This document shows, piece by piece, positions 9,771 through 19,430 of a stretch of DNA of 64,000 bases. The stretch comes from Amorphophallus konjac. Lineage: Eukaryota; Streptophyta; Magnoliopsida; Alismatales; Araceae. Location: NCBI GenBank assembly GCA_022559845.1, contig JAHNEJ010002393.1, positions 156,092 through 220,091 of the forward strand, written 5' to 3'. Every line of letters begins with the position of its first letter. Position 1 is the first letter of the stretch. The notes beneath the pieces were generated by a model that saw only the letters and a program-made list of their open reading frames with translations, was not told the origin of the DNA and made no database searches. A program made the translations under genes and the position numbers.

Positions 9771-11002
9771 CTGGCAGACTCGGGGTTTTTATAGACGTGG
9801 CAGCCTCCAGGATGGACCGCCACCCGTGTTTAGTTGTACCGGAGTTATGTTCTGCCGATCCTAACCCCAGGGGCGTGAGTTCCTAACCCTGTGCTGACCG
9901 GCGGCCTGACTGATGTTGGGCATCATGTGGGGGCCGTACGTGGGTGCCGGGGGAGCCCCAGGGAGTGAGGTGGATCCGGCCGAGGTCACCGTGAGTCGGT
10001 GTCAATACGGGGAGTTGTCCTTGTACCTTGTCCGATTTCTACGTTGCTTTTCGTTGACTAGAGGGTCTACTCCTTCAGTGACCCTCCACTAGTCGTACCC
10101 TTCCGACACGAGAGTGGTCCCACCAGGGAGTGGTGGCGAGGCTACCCTGAGAGACGGTTTTGGACTGGTTTCCATCGGGCCCCGCGTCTATCAGCTAGAG
10201 TCCAACTGAGGGGAAAACCAGTCAGAGGGCCAGACCAGGGACACATGATCTGTGTGTGCACACGTGGTTGAGGGCGGTTGGACCCGCGCTGACCAGCGCG
10301 ACCCCAGCTAGTCACTTGTTCCGTGGTTACTAGTACGGTGTCCCCGTTCCACCAGGGGTCGAGGGGGACACCCGAGACGCGGTTTAAGCCGTCAGTGGAC
10401 GCATCCGGCCTTGCTTATAGTGGGTTGGTACTCCTGTCTTTGTCTGGTAGCGACTCTTGGGGTTTTCTCAGTTTCTGACAAGTTATCTCAATTTTTGTGC
10501 CGTGTGTTCGGTACTAGCCGTAGTTGTAGCTCGCAGTTACTTTTCGCACAGTTTCTCGGTTTGTAAGGTGGGGACCGGGTGATCCCTACTGAGCCTTATG
10601 TTTTGAGGCTCATTCCCTGCGTATTTTCCGTGTTTCAGGTGAGACGCGGCTTCAGGGGAGCGCTTTAGAGGCTCCGCGTGGTTCAGGTGCCCAGGGTTAG
10701 TTGCCAGTTGCCAGTTCCGGGGTATGCCCCGCGTAGTTGTACTTTTCTATTTGGACTATACTAGTTGTGGACTACTGCTATATTTTAGATTGCTGATATT
10801 ATTGTGGACCATGTGATTTAATTAATGCAACTTATTTACTTCCTGTTTATTCATATAAACGGTATAATTCTGTAATTATTTTAGATTCTTGTGTATCTCC
10901 ACACCATCCTTTCAACCCTTCAGAGTCATCGGGCTCGTGGGTGGCGGTTCGAGATTCGGGTTATCAGACCTTCCCGGTGTTCGGATCTCGGGTCGTTACA
11001 GC

Positions 11003-11014
11003 TGGTATCAAAGC
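11003..11014 (+). promoter_or_regulatory. Primer-binding site of element F
   Basis: TGGTATCAAAGC, one mismatch from the initiator-Met tRNA site seen in B. Confidence 0.8.
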
Positions 11015-11162
11015 ATGGTTGTGGATATATATGAGAATTGTAAATAGTTACAGTGGTCCACTAAGTCCACAATGATGATGTACAGTCGGCACTGGCTTAG
11101 AACATCGTGTGTTTTTGATTCCATTGTTTTCCGTGTCTTCTGTCTGTTTACAGTAGGTGAGT

Positions 11163-11266
11163 ATGGCGTCGAAGTGGAGGACTCGCTCTCAGCAGGTACA
11201 GTCGGCAGGAGAGCAGGAGGAGCAGAGCAGAGTGCCACCAGTTACCACCCAAGCAGAGGATGTAGC
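11163..11266 (+). pseudogene. gag N-terminus of element F (5' portion before insertion of C)
   Basis: The ATG at 11163 starts MASKWRTRSQQ, homologous to the gag starts of B and E. After 104 nt it is broken by the left LTR of C at 11267. Joining 11266 to 58178, with one GTAGC copy, restores the reading frame across EDVA|RVPGVEDFF, which shows the two halves belong to one element. Confidence 0.9.
11262..11266. repeat. Target-site duplication of element C, left copy
   Basis: GTAGC directly before TGTAGATTC; the second copy is 58173-58177, directly after the right end of C. Confidence 0.9.
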
Positions 11267-11489
11267 TGTAGATTCTAAAATTAGAACACCCCCAAATTGA
11301 ATGATTTGCATAAAAGATGATTTGACAAGATATAGAACTAAAATTGATGATAAAAAGGGGGGTTACATGTAATAATCAAAATCTGTGATCGCCACTAAGG
11401 CCAACAACATGCCAAATAATATAAAGATCAAGATAGGACATGTTACATACCTCAGAAACTCAAGAGGGCCAAGAGTTGGCATGGGGATG

Positions 11490-11552
11490 AACGCGCTATA
11501 TCGTCATAGCGCCTTCTCAGGATCGCGCTATGTTCTTATAGCGCGATATCAG
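11490..11552. repeat. CGCGCTAT hairpins in R/U5 of element C (left LTR)
   Basis: Two adjacent inverted repeats with arms CGCGCTAT / ATAGCGCG (first imperfect: CGCGCTATATCGTCATAGCG). The right LTR has the same pair at about 31109-31168. Confidence 0.85.
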
Positions 11553-11741
11553 ACAGGAAGCGGGATGAGTTGGATTCGTTTCTTCCTTACTCCAAGGCCG
11601 GCCAAGGTGCAAGGGCTCCACGTATCAATCTTCTAGTACCTGCAAATAATCATAAACAACAAACAGAAGGCCCATTAGATTGAGATTTTAGTAGAATCTG
11701 CCTCTATTCTTAATCAAAAGCATGTAAAAGAAGGGATCGAT

Positions 11742-11775
11742 TACCTGGGGGTTTGGTGGTTTTTAAACCCCTATG
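11742..11775 (-). promoter_or_regulatory. Conserved R/U5 block with possible splice donor, element C
   Basis: On the minus strand AGGGGTTTAAAAACC is followed by CCCAG|GTAATC, a good plant 5' splice-site match. The position is equivalent to 4105-4140 in A and 32440-32475 in D. Confidence 0.4.
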
Positions 11776-12037
11776 GAAGGGCCAAAAATAGGTTTGGTGT
11801 GTGTGTGAATGTGTGTATTTTGTAAAAAGAAGTATTTTTGAGATCAATATGCAATGCTATGCAAAGATTGAGATAAACGAATTGGGGAGAAAATTAAGAA
11901 CGAGGAAGAACACAATATGCCCCTACATACTCCCTTGGACGTGTGAGGAGCGAGGAGTTGTTAATTTGGAACGAAGAGCAGCCTCCTCCTCGTCAAGATC
12001 TAGAGTTGCATCCCCTTCAAAACGACGGCCAAGGGTC

Positions 12038-12049
12038 CAATTTATAGGC
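12038..12049 (-). promoter_or_regulatory. TATA box of element C, left LTR
   Basis: GCCTATAAATTG on the minus strand. The transcribing (right, 5') LTR reads CCTAAAAATTGG at the equivalent place (about 57534-57546), a one-base change that spoils the TATA core. Confidence 0.6.
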
Positions 12050-12260
12050 GAAGGATCAAGAACGAACCCTAGGTCGGAGTTCGATCCCAAACTAATGACT
12101 TGGCGGCTCAAATCAAGGCAATCTTGCCAATTAATGAGGGGGAAAGACTCCTATTAGGGTTTGGAACCTTCCTTTGGACGGAATATGATTGGAAACTTAC
12201 CAAAATAAGGACTTAGATCGAAAAAAGGGGAGTCCGGGTCGGACTGGATTTCTGACTGAG

Positions 12261-12320
12261 AATGCGCTACAAGCGTATAGCGCGTTCTTCATTATCGCGC
12301 TATGACGATATAGCGCGACA
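12261..12320. repeat. CGCGCTAT hairpins in U3 of element C (left LTR)
   Basis: Two inverted repeats with arms around TGCGCTA..GTATAGCGCG and CGCGCTATGACGATATAGCG, upstream of the TATA box in element orientation. A decayed third pair is at about 12476-12520. The right LTR has copies at about 57766-57815. Confidence 0.85.
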
Positions 12321-12676
12321 ATGATTGGCTCCCCAAATGATCAGAAAAAGAATAAATACCCATTGGGTAGTCGTTCAATCAAATAACCAATAAGAATAAC
12401 ATCCAGAGTGGATGCCATAAAGATCAAATATCAAGGAATATCGACTGTTCAAATGATCATCCAATTAGGCCCATAACGCGCTATGAACAAGAAAGTGATG
12501 TGAATAAATAGCGTGGGAATGTCGATTTCGAGATAAGATCCAAGGTATGGAAATTGAATTGTGGGGCCAAGAATAGGGAGAAATCCCAGAAAATCAACCA
12601 ATTATGGATCAATTGGGGCATTAACTGGGAGAACAAAGAAATTGCTCAACTTATCGGTCAAAATTGGGTGTCTACA

Positions 12677-12690
12677 GATGCCCCTCCTTG
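12677..12690 (-). promoter_or_regulatory. Polypurine tract of element C
   Basis: AAGGAGGGGCATC on the minus strand, directly abutting the 3' LTR end. Element D has the comparable AAGGCGGGGCAGC at 33763-33775. Confidence 0.7.
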
Positions 12691-13958
12691 ATATCCGCTT
12701 TGCAGGAGAGCGAGAAGGAGGTGAAACGGTGACAAAACGAAGATGACATGGAGTGGTGGTGACGGAGAGATGAAGTGAAAACGTAGTGGAGCGGACTGAT
12801 AAGTGGATATCAAGGAAAAAGAGACACCCATCACAACCGACAAATGATAAGAATAATCCAGAAAACTCCTAGCTAACCACAAGGTCAAGCTAGCACTGGA
12901 GATTCCTGCCTAGAATGATAGGCGCGGAATAAAGAAAAGGGAGTTGATCAACCTCTTGCACAAAAGAGGCATTCGCAACGCGTAGCAACTGCGAATTTCA
13001 CTCAATTAGTGGAATGGACGCGAGCCCGGCGGATCCATCGACGCCATCGTGCGGATCACAGCTAATGAGTGGACCAAAAGAGATAAGTTGAATTGGATTG
13101 AAAGGAGATAGACAAATTCCAGGCAAAGGTCACATTGACCAACGAGATCCAGCGCTCGACCAGGAGCAATCTTTCAAATTCAGAATGGTATTGGATTTCT
13201 TTATTCAAGAATTAAGCATTATTGATCCTTAATTAGGAAGAAAAACTGGACATTTATGAATGCAAAAAGGGCATGATGCGTGCAGGGCTAAAATAAAAGA
13301 AATCGTTAAAATAAATACAAAGAATGAATAAAATATAAGATACTCAAGGATAATATTGTTAAATCAAACAGACTCGGGTCAAGAGTTATTTGCAACCACG
13401 GCGTGCGAGGTGAAATCCATCGTCCCCAAATTTGTCCGATCTAACGGCCTATCCGACGATTAACTGCACGTTTCTAGATTATCACTGTTTTTGGTAGAGG
13501 GGAACTCAGATCCCGAAACGCACGGAGAACCGGCCGATCCTTGAGATAATATAATAATGTAAGTCTCATATAGTAATGCAATAAAGGAAGGGATAAAGGA
13601 ATACTTACCTGGTGGCACGCCATTTTATTTTCTCCTTTTCTTTTCCTGGGAATACAACGTTAAACGAACATAGAGCAAATTTAAGCATGCATAAGCGAAA
13701 GAACACAAGTTTTATTCATCCACAACTTGTATTTTCTTTTCTTTTCTTTCCCCCCCCTCTATTTTTTTTCTTTTATTTTCATCATCGCGCTATATATACA
13801 TAGCGCGATAATGTCGCGCTATGAACATATAGCGCGTTCATTACGCGCATACTTCAAAAACCGCCCCCCACCCTTTCATTCATTCAAACTCATTCTTTCC
13901 CTCTCTCCACTCCCTCTTTCGCCCTCTCACCAGCCCAAACCTCTATTGCCCTAATCCA
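12691..13958. other. Noncoding region between 3' LTR and antisense gene of element C
   Basis: No coding frame is supported. At 13342-13514 lies a block conserved with D 34367-34572: AAGGATAATATTGT, CATCGTCCCCA, ACGGCCTATCCG, a GATTATCACTGTTTTTG-like segment and GGGGAACTCAGATCCC, in the same order. It precedes the antisense gene in both elements. Confidence 0.7.
13785..13840. repeat. CGCGCTAT hairpins upstream of antisense PMD gene of C, enclosing a TATA box
   Basis: Two inverted repeats. The first has TATATATA (13791-13798) between and overlapping its TCGCGC and GCGCGA arms; the second is TCGCGCTATGAACATATAGCG with a GTTC extension. They lie 120-170 bp before the ATG at 13959. Confidence 0.85.
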
Positions 13959-15279
13959 ATGGAAGGAGGACCTCCCCGACGTTCCAAACGGCACGCCACC
14001 CGCGGCCGTCAACGATCTCGCACGGAGGAGGAACGAGCGCCCTCTCCCGTGGAAGAAAACCCCGATTCGGAGGCGACCGTCTCGGCTAGGCTTGAAGGAG
14101 ATGAAATGGAGATCCCCTCCGACGAGGCAGAGGGGGCTGAAGGTGCCGTGGCAGCCGAGGAAGTAGCGGCGGAACCCGTTGGCGGCGTGGCGGTTCGAAA
14201 ACTTCGATTGGTAAGAAACCGCCCCTAACTTGTTTTCTTTTGGATTTTCTTTGTTTTTTTTCTTTCATAAGTATTGAAAACGGAGGGGTAGACGCCCCCT
14301 TAGACCAATGTAAAGGGCAGAATGCCCATGGAAAAAATTTGGGGAATGAGGGGTCACCCCCTACCTTCAGAACATGAACACGCTATGTCCTTATAGCGCG
14401 TTCTTGATGAACGCGCTATGACGATATAGCGCGTTAAAGAACAGAATGTCAGTTTTTTTTTATTTTCCGAGTTTTTCTTTTGTTTGGTGAACACAAATTG
14501 ATATCTCTTGCTTTTATGTTGTGTGCAGGGTGTGGAGGGTGCAGTTCGTGCCCGGATTTCATGGACATTGGTTCGGGCCGTCTACTTTGCACTACCGGAG
14601 TTTCAACGGGCCCGCCTCCGCCAAATGGGCTTTGGAGAGTTCTTGGAAATAGAGGTGCTGAGAGTCGATGTGGGACTGATAAGGGCTTTGAAAGCCAGAT
14701 GGGACACGGGGTGCAAGGCCTTCCTCTTCCCCTGGGGTCATATGATCCCGACTTTAGAAGACATCACCCGTATTACCGGGCTGCGGGTGCATGGATCGGC
14801 AGTGACGGGCTGCACTTACCCCGACTACCGGGAGATGGCGCGCAGGCTACTGGGCTTGGATCTGGAGGGGACCGGCCAGACCTCGCTAGTGTCGAGGATC
14901 GTTTTACAGGAGAGTCTCGACTTGTTCCACACACAGAGGGAGGTGGGAGAGAGAGAGAGTGGAGCGGGAGCTAGAGAGGGTGGAGCTGCGTACCAGATTA
15001 GGAATCGCCGAGCAGCGGGCGAAGGATGCGGAGGATCGCTATCGGCGAGGGCGTGAGCGGGCTCAGCGCGAGGGATACTCCCGAGCCTATTCGAGTACTG
15101 ATTATTTAGTTACCTCCTCTGAGCATCAGAGGAGGGAAGATGCTGAGAGAGGAGCACGCGGTGACAGGGGTTCAGCTTCTCGGGGATCGATGGCTCCTCC
15201 TAGGTCTTCCCGGGGAGGACAGGAGGAGGCTGAGAGCTCGCGTAGAGGGGGAGATCAGGAGGGTCTAGGGGAGAGCTAG
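13959..15279 (+). pseudogene. Antisense PMD (plant mobile domain) gene of element C, internally deleted
   Basis: Exon 1 is 13959-14210 (84 codons, basic and acidic low complexity), donor TTG|GTAAG, intron 14211-14528 with acceptor GTGCAG, and exon 2 starts at 14529 in phase 0. Exon 2 encodes a PMD core: ISWTLVRAVYFALPEFQRAR, then a LEDITRITGLRVHG segment matching the same segments in D. At about 14940 homology jumps from the PMD middle (LDLFHTQREV) to a C-terminal coiled coil (ERELERVELRTRL, 14959-15279) in another frame. A large internal deletion with frameshift therefore removed four or five exons present in D. PMD proteins such as Arabidopsis MAIN and MAIL1 act in transposon silencing and genome stability; the role of this copy is unknown and it is probably dead. 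Confidence 0.75.
14376..14437. repeat. CGCGCTAT hairpins in intron 1 of the C PMD gene
   Basis: Two inverted repeats: ACACGCTATGTCCTTATAGCG and AACGCGCTATGACGATATAG with GCGCGTT. The intron-1 position is the same as in the D PMD genes, which use different cores. Confidence 0.85.
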
Positions 15280-16888
15280 AGAGGTTGTTTTATCCATTCT
15301 CATTTTGTACTATTTTGACATACATAGTGGAATGAGACAGTCTTTGATACTTGTTTGCACTTCTTGTGATTGTTCTTTTGATTTTGCGCGCCCCTGTAAA
15401 AGGATATCTATGCAATAATGCCATGCAATTTTTTTTTTAGAATTTTTCGAAAGCATGCAAATTTTTATAAGTTTTTCAAAAAGAATATTTGAATTTTTAT
15501 GTTGATTTTTTTTGAAAAAATATGAAAATTTGGGAAATACTCCAAAAACAATTTGGAATTTTGGCAATATTCAATTTTTTTGTTTTTGGAATTTGGCAAT
15601 ATTTGGAATTTTTTTGGAATTTGGCAAATTTTTTTTGGAATTTGGCAATATTCAAATTTTTTGGAATTTGGCTATATTCAATTTTGTTGAAATTTGGCTT
15701 AGACATTGCTAATGCAGCATCAACGGATGTTTAAACCACTGGCTAAGGGTCCTAGTTCCTTCCCCTTTCGCTCAAAATCACCCAAAGCCGGGCGTGCATT
15801 TAAAGGTGGCCCCCCATGACCAGCTACCTTTAGTTAACGGTGCTCCTACCAAGGTCATATCTGAGAAACATTCGGTCTTAGAGGGAGAAGAGAAGAATAT
15901 ATGGAGATAAGCTTTATGCAGGATGGGAGATATCGAGATTTAAATTCCTTCCGGGGTATTACCCCTCAAAGAGGTAGTCTATTGCGCTGGGGCTTTGTGC
16001 CTTTGATTTTTAGACCCTTGACATGCATACGACCAGAGTTTTCCCTGCGGAGACTTTGCCACTCTTGTCATGCCATAATTCATACTTTTGCAATTATCAA
16101 AATTTTGACTTGATTTTCATAATAGCCCTTTTGGCTAGATGTATATCATGAAATTTAATTTTAGTTTGGGTCAAGACTGCCCCTATTTGAGACTTCTCTC
16201 GTATTGGGGATTACCTAGGTTGGTCATTTCATCCGTCAACCTCTTGCCCCTGCACTTGGCCAAGTAGAGAAGAGAAAAGACTTTCAGATATACTCATGGC
16301 ATGGCCAAAGTAGCAACGGTGTTTTATCAAAGGAGCCGGCTAAGGACGCCGTGAAGTGTGTGGAATGCCCAGTTAAGTGTTGCTGTTAACAAGCGGGGAG
16401 AGAACGTTGAATTCCCAACGCGGGGTGCTTATTAACCAAAGATGCTGCAGAAGCAAGCCTAAAGACTCTTTTATGAGATTTAGTAAAGATACAGATACGA
16501 CCTAGGATAAAGGCCTAAAATACCACTCTTAATCTTGTTAAGAAGCACTTTATTTTGAAAATCATGCGTGAAGCAGTGAGATAATGATATCATAAAAATA
16601 CGTACTTACGCCAATATGTTACCTTGCAATCTTTGTTAGAACAGTTGCCGCGAGAGGCGATTTTGATCATCATGGGATTTGTCCTCAAGTGGCAGATAAA
16701 AGGATTGGAAGCAAAGGATTTGGGAGTGGCTTAACAAGAAGGAGTGGTTGCTCAGACCAGACTCAGACGAATAAGGAGAAAAAGAAGAGAGGCGAGGGCT
16801 AGAACTCCCTTGCTAAGGCGCGGAGACCCTGATTACATGGAACAGTCTACAGAAGAAGTGAAAAATTAGCAGGAGGAGTGAGGACTAA
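15280..16888. other. Noncoding region of element C left of E insertion
   Basis: No supported gene. At 15520-15710 an AT-rich imperfect tandem repeat of TTTGGAATTTGGCAATATTC units occurs. Further right are unique-looking AT-moderate sequences that weakly resemble the tail region 44738-46503 of D (for example TTAGAGGGAGAAG motifs). In an autonomous relative, pol would lie to the right of this stretch; none is present. Confidence 0.6.
16884..16888. repeat. Target-site duplication of element E, left copy
   Basis: ACTAA before TGTAATATCC; the second copy is 26528-26532, directly after the 3' LTR end. Confidence 0.9.
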
Positions 16889-17224
16889 TGTAATATCCCG
16901 AACCTTTCGGATCCTTCTTCGTGGGTCCCGGATCTGATTTACGGAGCGTCCGGCTCCGTTGTGTCCGAAATTTCGTTTCGGACATCTTTCGTGTTCGGAT
17001 CGGCGCGATCCAGAGTTGTTTCGGAGGCCCGGAGGCGTTCCGCGGCTTTTTCGCGCGTGTTTTCCGATTCCCGGTGTGTGTTTCGGCTTTTTCTTCGAAA
17101 GCTCGCTGCGGGCGAACCGGGCGGTTCACCTAGGCACGAGTGGTACCGTTACGATCGGTGTGTTCCGAGGATTCCGAAAATGTATTTTTCTATTTTTTGG
17201 TATTTTTTCGAAAAATCAGATTCT

Positions 17225-17234
17225 CTATATAATC
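17225..17234 (+). promoter_or_regulatory. TATA-like element in 5' LTR of E
   Basis: CTATATAATC about 335 bp into the LTR; the same motif is at 24504-24513 in the 3' LTR. Confidence 0.55.
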
Positions 17235-17793
17235 CCATTTCTTTTCTTTTTTTTCTTTTCTCCTTTCTCTTTCTTCTTCTTCTTCCTCCTTCCTTCCCCA
17301 ACCGTGGCCGCCCTCCTCTCTCTCCCTCTCTCCCATTCGGACGCGGTGAGCCCCTCCCCCGCTGTTGACGGCGGCAGGGCGACGGCGCGGACGCGTGGGT
17401 GGCGGCGAGGCGAGCTCGTGGGCGTGCGGCAAGCGTGGGAAGCGTGGGGAGTTCGTGAAGCTTAAAGCGTTCTTCGCGATTTGTGGGTGATCCGGCGGAG
17501 CATTCACTCCATTGAGGTAGGGTGACGTTCCTTAGCCTCATGCCGTTCATTTCCGTGGTTTGTAGGCCGCGGGGAGGCCGAGAGGGGCTAGATCGGGCAT
17601 GTTTGGGGTTTTTTCCATGATTTGGGGAGAGCCGCCCGATCTATGGATTTGATGCATGGATTCGCATTTTGATGGCCTAGAATCATGCTAGGGGTCCTTA
17701 GGGGTCATTCCCCTTATTTTCCCCCTCTCCGGTGGAGGCATGGGGGCGTGGTTGGAGTTTTTGGGCGTTCCCGCCGTTTTCGGGCGCGGACTG

Positions 17794-18050
17794 AGAACGC
17801 GCTATACTCCAGTAGCGCGTTCTGGATGGTCGCGCTGCCCCGACAGAGCGCGTTCATCGGAGAAGATGAACAGTAGGCAGTTCTGGTCGCGCTAGGGGTC
17901 CCTAGCGCGATCTGCCTTGTCGCGCTAGGGATCCCTAGCGCGACCTGTCTTGTCGCGCTAGGAGGCCTTAGCGCGATATTCCTCGTCACGCTAGGGGGTC
18001 CTAGCGCGTTCATTTTTGTCGCGCTAGGAATCCCTAGCGCGATCTGTCCT
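17794..18050. repeat. Array of CGCGCTAGG hairpins in 5' LTR of E
   Basis: A first pair GAACGCGCTA..TAGCGCGTTC (17794-17823) and an imperfect pair at 17831-17856 are followed by five tandem units at about 33-bp spacing (17886-18046). Each unit has arms TCGCGCTAGG and CCTAGCGCGA around 0-4 bases. The paired arms are conserved while linkers vary (ATCTGCCTTG, ACCTGTCTTG, ATATTCCTCG). Confidence 0.95.
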
Positions 18051-19267
18051 GTTGTCGGGTGTTCCTTTTGGGCCAGGTGTGTCCTGGACACCCCGCGGAG
18101 TTCCGGGACCGTGTTTTTGGGTGTTCGGAGGTTCCGTTTGCCTTGGTCATGCGTTTGGCTGTGGGCGGTGCGTCCGTTTCTTCTCTGACCGTGGTCACCG
18201 TGCGATGGTGATGGTACGTGGGATAGCCCCCGTACTTCGTCAGGTTCGGACGTTGTTTTCCGTTGTCTTGAGAGTCTACTCCTTCAGTGACCCTCCACTA
18301 GTCGTAGCCTATCAGTACGCGTGTGCTGATCGCACCAGGGAGTGGTGTACAGGCTTACCCTGAGGACGGTTTTAGACTGGTTACCATCGGGCCCCTCGTC
18401 AAATCAGAGTCCAGTGCCAGGGGAAAACCGGTCAGAGGGCCAGACCTAGGACGCGTGGTCTATGTGTGCACACGTGGTTGGGGATAGTGGACGCACGTCG
18501 ACGGGCGTGACCCCAGCTAGTCACTTGTTGTGGTTACTTGTTCGGTGTCTGCGCCTCGGGTAGGACCTACCACGTCAGGCGGTTCACCTGCGGTGCGGTG
18601 TAAGACGTCAGGGGACGCTACCGGCTGTGCTTCTAGTGGGTGGTACTCCTGTCGAGTACGGAGTGACAGACTGTCAGTCGAGTGTTTTCGACCTTCGGGT
18701 TTTGTCGGTTCGACCTTTGAGCTTTGGTCTTCCCTCCGTGGCACGTGTGTCAGTTTGCGTGCCGTAGGGTCTCGTCTTGTAGAGTACAGGGCTTTCCCTT
18801 TCGAGGTACTTTTCTACCGCTAGTGTAGTGGTTTCTCGTTTTACGAGGTAGGGTTCGAGTGATCCCTACTGAGCCTTGTTCCGAGACTCATTCCCTGCGT
18901 GTTTTCACCGTGTTTCAGGTGAGGCGCCACCTTCGGGGAGCGCGTCAGGAGTGCAGCGTGGTGCAGGTGCCCAGAGGTAGTGCCAGAGGTCAGAGCCGGG
19001 GGATGCCCCGTGTAGCTGTACTTTCCTTTCTTGTCACTGTACTAGTCGTGGACTGTTGTTATTGTTATTTTATATTGTGGACCATGTAAAATGTTAATTT
19101 ATTTCCTGCTTAATATTATAACTGTTTAATTTCTGCAATTATTTGTGATACTTGTGTAGTCTCCACACCATCCTTTTAACCCTTCCGAGTCTTCGGGCTC
19201 GTGGGTGGCGGTGCGAGTCTCGGGTTATCGGGCCTTCCCGGTAATCGGATTCTCGGGTCGTTACAGC

Positions 19268-19279
19268 TGGCATCAGAGC
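19268..19279 (+). promoter_or_regulatory. Primer-binding site of element E
   Basis: TGGCATCAGAGC, one mismatch from the initiator-Met tRNA site. Confidence 0.8.
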
Positions 19280-19430
19280 GCGGTTGTGGAATTACATGAG
19301 AATCATAGGTAATTGTAGTGGTCCACTAGTCCACAACGATGATGTACAAGTGACGCTGGCATTGGGCTCCGTGTGTTTGTTTTGACCTTGCCGTTTTTCG
19401 TGTTCTCTGTCTTGTGCTTCAGGAGCGAGT

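Larger units (their letters stand above)
8669..11000 (+). repeat. 5' LTR of element F
   Basis: The LTR is 2332 bp, TGTAATATCC at 8669 to GGTCGTTACA at 11000. It contains a TATA-like CTATAAATCC at 9007-9016, followed by a pyrimidine-rich stretch and the CGCGCTA hairpin cluster. Compared with the 3' copy it lacks about 50 bp near 9445 but keeps the about 363-bp promoter segment lost from the 3' copy. Confidence 0.9.
11267..12676 (-). repeat. 3' (left) LTR of element C
   Basis: 1410 bp, TGTAGATTCT to GTGTCTACA. The right LTR, after removal of D and one TSD copy, is 1409 bp and nearly identical. This copy preserves the empty target site of D at 11936-11945 (CCTTGGACGTGTGAGG context). Confidence 0.9.
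16889..19265 (+). repeat. 5' LTR of element E
   Basis: 2377 bp, TGTAATATCC to GGTCGTTACA. It contains CTATATAATC (17225-17234) as likely TATA, a pyrimidine-rich stretch, and the hairpin array 17794-18050. It is 18 bp longer than the 3' copy because of a short segment near 18075. Confidence 0.95.

Noticed and set aside
14480..14974. Plus-strand open frame of 164 codons overlapping the C PMD gene
   Set aside because: Different frame from the PMD core that aligns with D; no splice support.
17886..18046. CRISPR-like array of regularly spaced repeats
   Set aside because: The repeats are palindromic with 10-base near-constant linkers, inside a plant LTR and duplicated in the other LTR; spacers are not unique.
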